From Flammeovirga aprica JL-4 (GTDB lineage: Bacteria > Bacteroidota > Bacteroidia > Cytophagales > Flammeovirgaceae), in assembly GCF_012844305.1 (NCBI RefSeq), contig NZ_JABANE010000091.1:1-36853 (forward strand): a DNA stretch of 36,853 bases, written 5' to 3'. The position numbers were made by a program, and so were the translations under genes. Below, one piece after another: positions 27,901 to 35,525 of the stretch. Positions within the stretch are counted from its first letter, which is position 1, and the number at the start of each line of letters is the position of its first letter. The notes under the pieces are model-generated. The model ran no database searches and had not been told where the DNA came from. It saw only the letters and a list, made by a program, of their open reading frames with translations.

Positions 27901-28383
27901 ATGAAAAAAATAGAATTTTCGGGTAAGGCCTTTGACTTTAACTATTTTGACGAAAGTAAATGTTGGATAACCAACTTTGAGATTGAGGGCATTAAGATCA
28001 ATCTTGAAATTGATATGGAATGCTACAAACAAGAAACAATAGATTGGAGGCACCTTGAAGAATTCTTGAAATATATTTCGTCTCAAAACCGATTATCAGA
28101 ATTTCTAAAGCATGGAATCAGACCAATCGAAGAAGTTGGTTTTACATTTTTCAGAAGATGCAGAGATGAAATAAAAAATTGGCATATGATATTTTCAAAC
28201 TCCATCCTATTTGAAGGGTATCCTGAAGGTGTAAATACTGATAAAGATTTCTATTTTTCTTTGGTTTATGATTTCGCTGAAGAAAAAGATAACATATTTG
28301 TCGAAGGGGATGCTTACGGATTATACTTAGTGGATATTATTTCTAGTAAAGGTATTATTGGTTCGCGAAGAATTCAATGTTAG
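27901..28383 (+). CDS. Cytoplasmic protein of unknown function
   Basis: A 160-residue acidic protein without signal or TM segment, alternating beta and helical stretches (KKIEFSGKAFDFNYFDE, then the DWRHLEEFLKYI helix, ending VDIISSKGIIGS). It starts 12 bp after the LRR gene. I do not recognise a family; size and fold pattern are like small immunity-type proteins, but there is no toxin partner in view. Confidence 0.6.
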   Translation: MKKIEFSGKAFDFNYFDESKCWITNFEIEGIKINLEIDMECYKQETIDWRHLEEFLKYISSQNRLSEFLKHGIRPIEEVGFTFFRRCRDEIKNWHMIFSNSILFEGYPEGVNTDKDFYFSLVYDFAEEKDNIFVEGDAYGLYLVDIISSKGIIGSRRIQC

Positions 28384-28384
28384 G

Positions 28385-28400
28385 TGGCTTCAATTAGCCA
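28385..28400. terminator. Short hairpin after the 27901 gene
   Basis: TGGCT and AGCCA pair around TCAATT just after the stop codon. There is no T-tract, so it is a weak terminator candidate or an RNA-stabilising hairpin. Confidence 0.3.
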
Positions 28401-28426
28401 TAATGTAATATTAAAACAACACAAAA

Positions 28427-28834
28427 ATGGACAAATCTGAAGAAATTAAAAGGTTAATTATTGATTTTGAAAATGACAAAATTTCAAGTGAAAAAGCATT
28501 AATTGAGATCAATAAACTATCCAATGTAGTGGTTGATAATTTCTCTTTACAAACCTATAATTCAAGTATGGATTTAGAAATGTATGTGAGGATTTTAACG
28601 CTAGAGTCTATTGCGGATTGGCAAGAAATAGATGATAAAAGAGCTATTGATCTCATAAATGAAATCCTTACATCAACTGATGACGATGCGGTGCTCCTTA
28701 GAAACTTTGAGGCGCTGGAAAAAAGATATTCAAAACCCACTGGTGCATTATCTGATTGGATATTTCATGACGATATTACGGAAGCAAATGAATTATTACT
28801 GTTATTAAAGAAAAACACAACGATTATTTTATAA
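28427..28834 (+). CDS. Small acidic cytoplasmic protein, unknown function
   Basis: A 135-residue, strongly acidic and helical protein (DKSEEIKRLIIDFENDKIS, EKALIEINKL, RAIDLINEILTSTDDDAVLLRNFEALEKRYSKP). No signal peptide. The acidic helical make-up resembles immunity proteins that neutralise basic nuclease toxins, but this is only a compositional likeness. Own start ATG, 43 bp after the preceding gene. Confidence 0.6.
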   Translation: MDKSEEIKRLIIDFENDKISSEKALIEINKLSNVVVDNFSLQTYNSSMDLEMYVRILTLESIADWQEIDDKRAIDLINEILTSTDDDAVLLRNFEALEKRYSKPTGALSDWIFHDDITEANELLLLLKKNTTIIL

Positions 28835-28955
28835 GGGTACAGATACATACTATTTTAATAATAATCTTATGGTTTTCTGTAAGAATAATTTTTATAGCCA
28901 AAAGGTGACATTCAATTTGAAATAAAACAACAACTAAAACAAACATCAAAGAGTT

Positions 28956-29132
28956 ATGGGAGTAGCAACATATGTGCAAGGGTACAAGAAAAATGAAGAC
29001 TGTATTTCCGGAAAGATTCAATCTATTGGGTGGTTTGAAGTCATTAAAAATAAAATTCAAGATCACAAAATCGAGAATTCATTTATGGTCTTTCACGAAG
29101 AACTACACTCATTAATGTTTAATGAGATATGA
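28956..29132 (+). CDS. Short overlapping ORF (58 aa), unknown
   Basis: ATG at 28956 opens a frame of 58 codons (MGVATYVQGYKK, ending LHSLMFNEI) that overlaps the next gene by 11 bp, the geometry of translational coupling. Protein-like composition (GWFEVIKNKIQDHKIENSF) suggests real or recently real coding sequence; it could also be the front of a gene broken by a frameshift, with the following frame as its remainder. Confidence 0.45.
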   Translation: MGVATYVQGYKKNEDCISGKIQSIGWFEVIKNKIQDHKIENSFMVFHEELHSLMFNEI

Positions 29133-29421
29133 AGTACCTTATGATCTCGGTTTTTATGATTTAAGAAACCTTACTTTTTATTATCACATTGTCGATTATA
29201 TTACGGGTAACGGATATTGTCAAATTAATAATGAGCCTCATGAGGTAATGTTTGATGGTAAAAATGTATTAGAAGCTCTATCTTCTATTTATAATGTTTT
29301 TGATCGTTTACCTCTTGATGAAGAGATTAAAAATTCTGAAAAAGAAATCCTAAAAGAGCTTATCGAAATATTAACCATCATATCTAACAATGATGGGATT
29401 GTAAGTTTTACTTTAGGTTAA
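29122..29421 (+). CDS. Small protein of unknown function
   Basis: A 99-residue cytoplasmic protein (YDLGFYDLRNLTFYYHIVDYITGNGYCQINNEPHEV at the front, an acidic helical second half). The ATG follows directly on an in-frame stop and overlaps the end of the 58-codon frame by 11 bp. No family recognised. Confidence 0.55.
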   Translation: MRYEVPYDLGFYDLRNLTFYYHIVDYITGNGYCQINNEPHEVMFDGKNVLEALSSIYNVFDRLPLDEEIKNSEKEILKELIEILTIISNNDGIVSFTLG

Positions 29422-29482
29422 ATTTACCAATGGTTTTATTTCGTGCCAACACAGTTACATTACATCATAAAAAATCTTCAAT

Positions 29483-29839
29483 ATCAAAAAGCCTCATCTA
29501 TACTTAATAGCTCTTATCATTTTGGTTTGTTCTTGTCAAGAGAAAAAATCAAAATTAGATAAAGCATCATTTATCAATACTAAGTGGGTGTCAATCACTG
29601 ATGATGAAACGGATTACCTCTCGTCAAGTATGTTGATTATTGATTCAATTGGTGACATCACCTATCAGAATCAAGAAAATAGTGTTTATTTTTCAGAAAT
29701 TACTGATTACGATTCTAACCACTATTATTCTTTTAAAGGTGAAATTGTTAGGCATACAAAAGACACAATCGAAATAGAATTAAATACACCAATTAGAATT
29801 CTTTGTCGTAGCTTTTTCTTGTACGTCGTTTTCCCATAA
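29483..29839 (+). CDS. Small lipoprotein lacking an ATG start
   Basis: The open frame extends upstream of its first TTG (29522) to a stop at 29468-29470. Counted from an ATC at 29483 it reads KKPHLYLIALIILVCSC, a textbook lipoprotein signal with its Cys at residue 18. The only near-start codon at the right place is ATC, so the gene either uses ATC, or has lost its ATG by one base change; starting at TTG 29522 would delete the signal. The mature part (about 100 residues: DKASFINTKWVSITDDETDYLSSS, ITYQNQENSVYFSEI) resembles small lipocalin-like lipoproteins. Its end (CRSFFLYVVFP) is hydrophobic and abrupt, which may mark a frameshift. Possibly a pseudogene. Confidence 0.5.
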   Translation: MKKPHLYLIALIILVCSCQEKKSKLDKASFINTKWVSITDDETDYLSSSMLIIDSIGDITYQNQENSVYFSEITDYDSNHYYSFKGEIVRHTKDTIEIELNTPIRILCRSFFLYVVFP

Positions 29840-29933
29840 TGCAAAAATACTTTTTTTTGATTAAAGGGGCTTAACTTACTCTCCGGGTAAATGTAGCTAT
29901 TCCAAACTAAGTATAAAGCTATCAAGTGAACTA

Positions 29934-30185
29934 ATGAAATTTGATAAAATAAGAAAAATAGAATTTAAACACTTATTTCACTTAAACATGTCTATAAATA
30001 AAAATGGTAAATTAGAGATTTTTTGTATTGAAAGAGATTATGAAGATAATATTAATGAAGATTTAGGGTTATCCTATTGGTGTCAGAAGGTCTTAATAGA
30101 AAGAATGGATTGTACTTTAGAATGTAGATATCCATTGAAATATCCTAAATATGTCTCAATTCCCATTATTATCGGAAATAATTAA
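29934..30185 (+). CDS. Small protein of unknown function
   Basis: An 83-residue cytoplasmic protein with four Cys (FCIERDYE, YWCQKVLIERMDCTLECRYP). The ATG at 29934 is the only start. No family recognised. It could be the N-terminal remainder of a longer gene, because it ends soon after a beta-like segment, but no continuation was found in other frames. Confidence 0.45.
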   Translation: MKFDKIRKIEFKHLFHLNMSINKNGKLEIFCIERDYEDNINEDLGLSYWCQKVLIERMDCTLECRYPLKYPKYVSIPIIIGNN

Positions 30186-30277
30186 TTTCAAAAGACAATT
30201 TCAGCTAAAACTCCAAGTCTCTGGTAACGCTCCCTCACTCGTAGTTTAGCATTTTCGTAAGCTCAATTAATCATAAT

Positions 30278-30811
30278 TTGAAAGCACTATTTATCCTCAT
30301 ATTCACTTTTTGTAGTTTTAATCTACTAGCACAATCAAAATCTAAGTTTTTATTTTTTGATGCCTGTAAGGATGAAGTATTAGAATTACCATATGAACTT
30401 TGGTTGGTAAAAGAAGATTCGACAATTATAGTTGATGCAGGAGAGGCAATTGAATTGGCTACTAATTATTATCAACTTCAATTATATATGACTTCGGAGG
30501 ATTTTTTAACCAGTTTCTATTTCGATATCATCATTGATCAAGAGCAAAAAAATGATACTCTTTACCTCCATAAAACGAGATTATGGGGTCCGACTTACTT
30601 ACACGCACCTACTGAAGAATTTAAATTTTATTGTTGTGGTAAATTATGTAATGGATTAATCGAAGAGTATGACTCAAATGGAGTAGTTCGATTTAAAGGG
30701 CGATTTGAAAATGGAGTTCCTACGAGAAATTTAAAGTATTATAATGAGTTTGGAAATCTCATTCAAAAAGAAGTCTATGACGATAAAGGGAATCTTAAAC
30801 GGATAAAATAA
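30278..30811 (+). CDS. Secreted YwqK/MORN_2-like protein
   Basis: A 177-residue protein starting at TTG, required to include the Sec signal (KALFILIFTFCSF, ending LLAQ). The C-terminal 55 residues carry the MORN_2 repeat pattern of YwqK-family proteins: GLIEEYDSNGVVRFKGRFENG, then LKYYNEFGNLIQKEVYDDKG. YwqK is annotated as a toxin-antitoxin-type antitoxin in some genomes, but exported versions like this are common in Bacteroidota and lack proven roles. The spacer before it carries the inverted-arm motif described among the findings. Confidence 0.75.
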   Translation: MKALFILIFTFCSFNLLAQSKSKFLFFDACKDEVLELPYELWLVKEDSTIIVDAGEAIELATNYYQLQLYMTSEDFLTSFYFDIIIDQEQKNDTLYLHKTRLWGPTYLHAPTEEFKFYCCGKLCNGLIEEYDSNGVVRFKGRFENGVPTRNLKYYNEFGNLIQKEVYDDKGNLKRIK

Positions 30812-30901
30812 AAAAGAGCTTACCAAAAACTAAACTCGATTACGGTTTGATAAAAACCTTTTGTGTAGTTTAGCAAGGAACGTTGACACACATTGATCTT
30901 T

Positions 30902-31414
30902 ATGCAATTTAAATTCATCTTTTTTATTTGTTTAATGATAATATCTTCATGTAATAACAAACGATTTACAACTTCAATAAATATCAATAAATCGGTAAGA
31001 TATATTGAGTTTGTTGATAGTGTCATTCAACAGCATTCAAAATACAATACTATAAAGTGGATTTTTGTGCACCCTGTAAATGTACAAAGAACAGAAGATG
31101 TTGTAAATGATAATTTTGGAGATAAAGAACTATTAATACCTCAAACCTTTGTTCCTCCACCAACGATTTTAACGTATGAGTTGAGTGACTTTTCATTTGA
31201 GGAAAGTAAAATAAATGTGGATGTTTTGCATCCTCCTAATTTAGATATAAATCTAGATTCATTGTGTTACGCGGAGTCAATTAAGAGAGGTAAAGGAATA
31301 ATATTTTCCAAGCCCTATTTTTGGCGTGACTATCAAGATAAAAAATGGATAGACTATCAAATAATAGAAAATCCATCATATGATTTGGGGTATTTTAGAA
31401 TAGAATATAAATAA
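30902..31414 (+). CDS. Lipoprotein of unknown function
   Basis: A 170-residue protein from the ATG at 30902 (MQFKFIFFI), giving a lipoprotein signal with ISSC and Cys17; a TTG three codons upstream is possible. Mature part without recognised domain; the middle holds a Pro-rich stretch (PQTFVPPPTILTYELSDFSF) and the end is aromatic (KPYFWRDYQDKKWIDYQ). Stands alone between two unusual spacers. Confidence 0.65.
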   Translation: MQFKFIFFICLMIISSCNNKRFTTSININKSVRYIEFVDSVIQQHSKYNTIKWIFVHPVNVQRTEDVVNDNFGDKELLIPQTFVPPPTILTYELSDFSFEESKINVDVLHPPNLDINLDSLCYAESIKRGKGIIFSKPYFWRDYQDKKWIDYQIIENPSYDLGYFRIEYK

Positions 31415-31431
31415 AAACGTGTGAACACCAG

Positions 31432-31530
31432 GGACATACGACGCAATCTGCCTACGATACCATGCCTTTAGGCAAAGGCATCTCCTTTATGGAAAGAATA
31501 AAAGACAACTTTCTTACAATTCAAGTTTAG
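31432..31530 (+). pseudogene. Orphan gene tail
   Basis: In the spacer after the previous lipoprotein gene a frame reads GHTTQSAYDTMPLGKGISF, then MERIKDNFLTIQV and a stop at 31528-31530. It looks like the C-terminal end of a protein whose front is missing. The stretch is noticeably less A+T-rich than its surroundings. No parent gene is visible in the window. Confidence 0.35.
31462..31481. other. Perfect hairpin within the orphan tail
   Basis: ATGCCTTT and AAAGGCAT form a perfect 8-bp stem around AGGC. No T-tract follows, so a terminator role is doubtful; it may be part of a rearrangement boundary. Confidence 0.4.
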
Positions 31531-31535
31531 TTATT

Positions 31536-31970
31536 ATGAAAAACTATCAAGCTTTATTTTTTTTCTTCGTGGTTTTCTTTGGAAGTTGTGAGAGTGAATC
31601 GTGTAAAATTGATTTTCTGAAAAATGAACAATATTACATTGAAGCACTAGAAAAAATCCATTCTCTCCATCTAGAAATGAATAGTAATCAATTCTATTAT
31701 CGCCCTATTCTATCAATTTCTCAAAGAGATGAGATTTTGAATGCCAAACTTTCTACTGAAATACAGTTCATAGAATGTCATGCAGATTCTACAATAATCT
31801 TTCAGGCACCAAATTGTAATAATGAATATGCTTTAAGAGATGTTGTATATTTCTTAGCCTATGCACCAAAAGGTATAGAACAAATTAAGCATAAACGTAA
31901 TCTTGGAGGGATAGAAGAAGTATCAAAAAATTGGTACTTATGTAAGCATATTTATTCACTTGCAAATTAA
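31536..31970 (+). CDS. Lipoprotein of unknown function
   Basis: A 144-residue protein with a strongly hydrophobic signal (ALFFFFVVFFGSC, Cys18) and then ESESCKIDFL. The mature part has several Cys (ECHADS, QAPNCNNEYALRDVVYFLAYAPKG, WYLCKHI). No domain recognised. Single gene with its own ATG. Confidence 0.65.
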   Translation: MKNYQALFFFFVVFFGSCESESCKIDFLKNEQYYIEALEKIHSLHLEMNSNQFYYRPILSISQRDEILNAKLSTEIQFIECHADSTIIFQAPNCNNEYALRDVVYFLAYAPKGIEQIKHKRNLGGIEEVSKNWYLCKHIYSLAN

Positions 31971-32309
31971 ATAACGTATAAATAAACAGGGCATTTTAGT
32001 CATCGATTGATATACCTGCAGACTTCAAACTAATTATGAAAGCCAGAGTTGAGAAATCCTCACTATTTGTGGTTTTGAACCAACTGTCATCATAGCGAAT
32101 GAAATTATATTTGAGGGTGCAGTTTATAGTGAAAAATACATCCTTGTAGGCTTATACACAGAAAATCAATTGAATACATTTAAAAATCATCATTAGAGTT
32201 TAATCTTTCATACTTCCTTCATACCTTTTTCCTACCCCATTCGGACCTATTTTTTTGAATGCTCAAGTTAAATTTGCTCTCAAATCAATTATTAGACATT
32301 AAATTTACA
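31971..32309. other. Intergenic region with a gene remnant
   Basis: About 340 A+T-rich bases before the coiled-coil gene. A 47-codon frame without start (32053-32196) is listed as a possible relic. The rest shows no hairpin terminator or clear promoter box. Confidence 0.5.
32053..32196 (+). pseudogene. Possible gene remnant without start
   Basis: After a TGA at 32050-32052 a frame of 47 codons reads EILTICGFEPTVIIANEIIF, continues through EGAVYSEKYILVGLYTENQLNTF and stops at 32194-32196. The amphipathic beta pattern looks coding, but there is no ATG and no continuation upstream, so it is probably the end of a lost gene. Confidence 0.3.
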
Positions 32310-33317
32310 ATGATGCAAAAAGACATAATTTTTTTATTCGTTTTACTTCTAAGCAACACCTTTGTGTTTTGTCAAGTAGAAAAAGATAAGCCGGCAGACA
32401 ACTACATCTACCCTCCTAATTCATATAATAATTATGAAGGGTTGACACCTAAAGAAAGTTGGGATATTCATAAAGCAGCCTACATCAAGCAATTGAAATC
32501 AAAAGGAAGCACAGGTGAAGAATACGATAAAAGTATTCTTGAATATGAAAAACAGAAAGAGGAATTTTTAACCCAAGTGAAAGAACAGAATAGAATTGCA
32601 GAAGTTCAGAGAGAGAAAGATGCTGAACTTAGAAAGCAACATGCTATTCAAAGAGAGAAAGATGCTGAACTCAGAAAGCAACATGCTATTCAAAGAGAGA
32701 AAGATGCCGAACTCAGAAAGCAACATGCTATTCAAAGAGAGAAAGATGCCGAACTCAGAAAGCAACATGCTATCCAAAGGGAGAAAGATGCCGAACTCAG
32801 AAAGCAACATGCTATCCAAAGGGAGAAAGATGCTGAACTCAGAAAGCAACATGCTATTCAAAGGGAGAAAGATGCTGAACTTAGAAAACAACATGCTATT
32901 CAAAGGGAGAAAGACGCTGAACTTAGAAAGAAATCACAAGCTTGGAGAGAACATTCTGAAGAAATACTAATTAAAAACATTACACTCTCTACTCAATCTA
33001 ATGGTAGTAAACCAATCACTTTTAATGTTCCCATAAAAACAACTTTGTACATAGGTGTCCGAGCACATATACGTTCTGGAAATGCTCTAATCGAAATTTT
33101 CAATCCTAAAGGAATTAAAGAAGGAGAGCTATCTTTAAAGTATCAACCAAATTCAAACGAAAATAGCGAGGGACCAGTTTATACATCAGGTGCACTTGAT
33201 AAAACAATCTCAAATACGGAAGTTGGGGAATGGCAGATAAAAATCTCATCCCAAAAATCGAACGGTAATATTGCCATGTCCGTTGCTCAATCTATTAAAC
33301 CTACTGCGGATGAATAA
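32310..33317 (+). CDS. Secreted coiled-coil protein with 14-residue tandem repeats
   Basis: A protein of 335 residues from the ATG at 32310 (MMQKDIIFLF), giving a Sec signal ending near VFCQ; an upstream ATG at 32259 would place 17 residues before it. Residues about 100-208 are eight copies of the unit QREKDAELRKQHAI, highly charged and predicted to form one long coiled coil. The C-terminal 115 residues form a beta-sandwich-like domain (NVPIKTTLYIGVRAHI, ALIEIFNPKG, VGEWQIKISSQ) similar in pattern to pre-peptidase C-terminal (PPC) modules. The gene ends 4 bp before the likely start of the membrane-bound LuxR-type regulator, so they probably form an operon, and the coil protein may be its signal partner. 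Confidence 0.8.
   Translation: MMQKDIIFLFVLLLSNTFVFCQVEKDKPADNYIYPPNSYNNYEGLTPKESWDIHKAAYIKQLKSKGSTGEEYDKSILEYEKQKEEFLTQVKEQNRIAEVQREKDAELRKQHAIQREKDAELRKQHAIQREKDAELRKQHAIQREKDAELRKQHAIQREKDAELRKQHAIQREKDAELRKQHAIQREKDAELRKQHAIQREKDAELRKKSQAWREHSEEILIKNITLSTQSNGSKPITFNVPIKTTLYIGVRAHIRSGNALIEIFNPKGIKEGELSLKYQPNSNENSEGPVYTSGALDKTISNTEVGEWQIKISSQKSNGNIAMSVAQSIKPTADE
32607..32933. repeat. 42-bp tandem repeat, 8 copies, inside the coiled-coil gene
   Basis: Seven full units of 42 bp plus a 33-bp eighth, differing only at scattered positions (for example GATGCT/GATGCC and AGAGAG/AGGGAG). The near identity implies recent expansion by slippage. The unit is a multiple of three, so copy-number change lengthens or shortens the coil without breaking the frame, and all other frames also stay open. 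Confidence 0.95.
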
Positions 33318-33321
33318 AATA

Positions 33322-34326
33322 ATGAAAAATATAATAACTATTCTCCTCCTCATCTTGTGCTGTCAAGTCAATGCGTTTTCTAATAATGTTGGTCATATAT
33401 CTGGCAAATTGATATTAGACGATTCTTGGGACAGAAAAATATATGTGTCCTACCTTAAGACATTTGAAAAAGAATATGCTGTTTCGAATGATATAATAAT
33501 TACAAGTGCCACTATTGATAGTCTTGGTAATTTCAAAATAGATTTGGAGAAGGTGCCAACAGAATGGTCATTCTTCCGTTTACATATCGTCAAAAAAGGC
33601 GTTTCACCCAACTCATTGGTCATTGGCAGTTTAGACGAAAATTTTATACACTTAATCGCAAAACAAGATTCTGAAATAGAATTGTTCAATACGGGAGACA
33701 GGCCAATATTCTCGGGTACAAGAATTAAAGGCGCTGATTATATGAAGACTTTTGACTACATTAAAAAATTGTCGAATTACCCCAATTCAATTGACTACGA
33801 AAAGTCAATAATAGAAAAGGAATTTATTAAAGAGGTAGTCTCAGAAAAGTTAAAATCAGTTGCAGATACCTGCAAGCATCCTCTGGTTTCTCTTTATGCC
33901 ATCTACCAAACCGATTTTCAAGCAGATTATTTAGCTAATCCTAAATTTTACGAGGGTTATTTGTCAAAATGGGAAAATGAAAACAATCCATATTTTAATT
34001 CCTTCCGACAAAAATTCCATATTGTTGAGCATGATCTCTCCAATGAAAATACTATAAAACACATCATTTTTTTTATAAGTGTTGTAGGTTTTCTTACAGT
34101 TAGTGTTTTAATTTTATTTAAACGTAAAAATCAAAATATCAATCAGTTAAGCCTTCAGGAACGGAAAATATTTGGCCTATTAAGAAATGGCCTGAGCAAT
34201 AAAGAAATATCAGCTGAATGTAATATCGAGTTAACCACCGTAAAATCACACATAAGCAGTATTTACTCCAAACTAAAAATAAAATCTAGAAAAGAAGCTG
34301 TAAATTTAAAATCTAAATCAATATGA
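33322..34326 (+). CDS. Membrane-anchored LuxR-type regulator with periplasmic sensor domain
   Basis: A 334-residue protein from the ATG at 33322 (MKNIITILLLI); an ATG at 33310 overlapping the previous stop is the alternative. A Sec signal (ending near VNAF) leads to a DUF4369-like extracytoplasmic domain (about 20-120; GHISGKLILDD, then TATIDSLGNFKIDLEKVP), a further helical part, one TM helix at about 247-266 (IIFFISVVGFLTVSVLILF), and a cytoplasmic C-terminal LuxR/GerE helix-turn-helix at 277-328 (LSLQERKIFGLLRNGLSNKEIS, TTVKSHISSIYSKLKIKSRKEA). It thus could read an outside signal directly into transcription. Usual Bacteroidota relatives carry TPR sensors; the DUF4369-type sensor is less common. 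Target genes are unknown. Confidence 0.85.
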   Translation: MKNIITILLLILCCQVNAFSNNVGHISGKLILDDSWDRKIYVSYLKTFEKEYAVSNDIIITSATIDSLGNFKIDLEKVPTEWSFFRLHIVKKGVSPNSLVIGSLDENFIHLIAKQDSEIELFNTGDRPIFSGTRIKGADYMKTFDYIKKLSNYPNSIDYEKSIIEKEFIKEVVSEKLKSVADTCKHPLVSLYAIYQTDFQADYLANPKFYEGYLSKWENENNPYFNSFRQKFHIVEHDLSNENTIKHIIFFISVVGFLTVSVLILFKRKNQNINQLSLQERKIFGLLRNGLSNKEISAECNIELTTVKSHISSIYSKLKIKSRKEAVNLKSKSI

Positions 34327-34352
34327 AAAGCCTTCTAATAATACTATTCTTC

Positions 34353-34469
34353 TTAAGATAAATCTGTAATAAAACGCTCAAAGTCGGGATCTACACCCTC
34401 ATTGGGTTGTAACATTATTGAAACGCTTCTGCCTGAAGACAAATCGATACTTCTTGTTTTGTAATACAT
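34353..34469 (-). CDS. Small minus-strand ORF (38 aa), MYYKT family
   Basis: ATG at 34469 opens a minus-strand frame of 38 codons: MYYKTRSIDLSSGRSVSI, then MLQPNEGVDPDFERFITDLS and a TAA at 34353. Composition looks coding. The start and about 100 bases upstream are repeated at 22494-22630, where the frame is broken after ten codons. It runs opposite to its neighbours. It may be a real small protein or the end-truncated relic of a longer gene. Confidence 0.45.
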   Translation of the reverse strand: MYYKTRSIDLSSGRSVSIMLQPNEGVDPDFERFITDLS

Positions 34470-34573
34470 TACTATTTAAATTAGAACCACCTTTCAACAA
34501 TCAAATGAGCAAACTAATTTTTTGATGGGATGTTGAAATATTTTTTATTAATGGATATATACTATTGTGTTTT
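34452..34573. repeat. Dispersed homologous block, copy 2
   Basis: Partner of the block at 22509-22630, roughly 80% alike by eye over about 120 bases. On the minus strand it contains the first codons and the upstream region of the 38-codon frame. The remainder of the 308-base spacer (34327-34634) shows no other gene. Confidence 0.65.
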
Positions 34574-34634
34574 TAAATTTATAATCTGATATGGTGGTGT
34601 TTATTCGATGTTATCAATTATATAAAAGAAACGT

Positions 34635-35525
34635 ATGAAAAAACTCTTACTAATATTTATGTACTTAGTAATCTCTGAATCAATCTATGGACAAGGTATA
34701 AGAAGAGATCAAATTATTGAATTAGGTAAATACTATTCAAGCTATATGTTTATGAATGAACCACCTAAATCAGCTAAAAAAGAACTTGATAGTGGATTTG
34801 ATGATGAATTAAGGAAATCAATCGATTTTATTCAGGAAGGAGCAAAGTCCAAAAACAAATTACTGACAAAAGAGTTCCTTATGTTGCCAGATACTACAAC
34901 ACTGAAAGTAGTGTATATAATTGATGCACTTCACCAAAATCCACATAGAGTAGATGTGAGAGAACCAAAAGATCTTGTCGACAGTTTGTTGACAATAGAA
35001 ATCCCGCTCTATGAACTAATTGATGAATACTATTCTACACTATTTACTGCAGTCGGTAATAAAAATAAACCTTTCAACCTATCAAAAATTGACTTTCATT
35101 TAAAGGAATATGGATTAGATTCAGACCGTGCAAGAGGAATATTCTATTTACGTTGCATGGAGTTATGCGGAAGTCAAATCTTTGGATACATGAATATCGT
35201 TAACCCTCCAAATACAAAAAAAGCACTTGACTACATCAACAAGTTTCCAAAATTCAACGGCTCAGAATATTTCAGATATACAGATTTATATTTTAACGAT
35301 TTTGAAATAGAGATTCTTAATAATAAAGGGAAGCAAAGCTACAAGGATTACTACGTGGGTAAACTTTATTCGACCCTTCTAAATCATCTAATTTGCTTGG
35401 ACAAGGAATCTAATGACAGAGAAAAGATTACTGAGTTACTACTAGGGTCAATACTCAAAGACAGTTCATTATACAAGCATACATCACATAAGGCGACATT
35501 AGAAGGAATTTTTAAAAAACAATAA
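34635..35525 (+). CDS. Secreted protein of unknown function
   Basis: A 296-residue protein with a Sec signal (MKKLLLIFMYLVISES, ending near IYGQ). Mature part largely helical and charged (GIRRDQIIELGKYYSS, DELRKSIDFIQEGAKSKN, then FYLRCMELCGSQIFGYMN). Two Cys lie close together in RCMELCG. No recognised domain. It has its own ATG and a spacer with the inverted-arm motif downstream. Confidence 0.7.
   Translation: MKKLLLIFMYLVISESIYGQGIRRDQIIELGKYYSSYMFMNEPPKSAKKELDSGFDDELRKSIDFIQEGAKSKNKLLTKEFLMLPDTTTLKVVYIIDALHQNPHRVDVREPKDLVDSLLTIEIPLYELIDEYYSTLFTAVGNKNKPFNLSKIDFHLKEYGLDSDRARGIFYLRCMELCGSQIFGYMNIVNPPNTKKALDYINKFPKFNGSEYFRYTDLYFNDFEIEILNNKGKQSYKDYYVGKLYSTLLNHLICLDKESNDREKITELLLGSILKDSSLYKHTSHKATLEGIFKKQ

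Noticed and set aside
27901..29421. Toxin-immunity locus
   Set aside because: The small soluble proteins look immunity-like in size and charge, but no toxin, Rhs/LXG or secretion gene is present in the window.
32607..32933. CRISPR array
   Set aside because: Units are contiguous with no variable spacers and lie inside a coding frame.
32568..32970. Long open frames on both strands over the 42-bp repeats
   Set aside because: The unit is a multiple of three and lacks stops in several phases, so every frame stays open; only the frame with a signal peptide and a folded C-terminus is credible.
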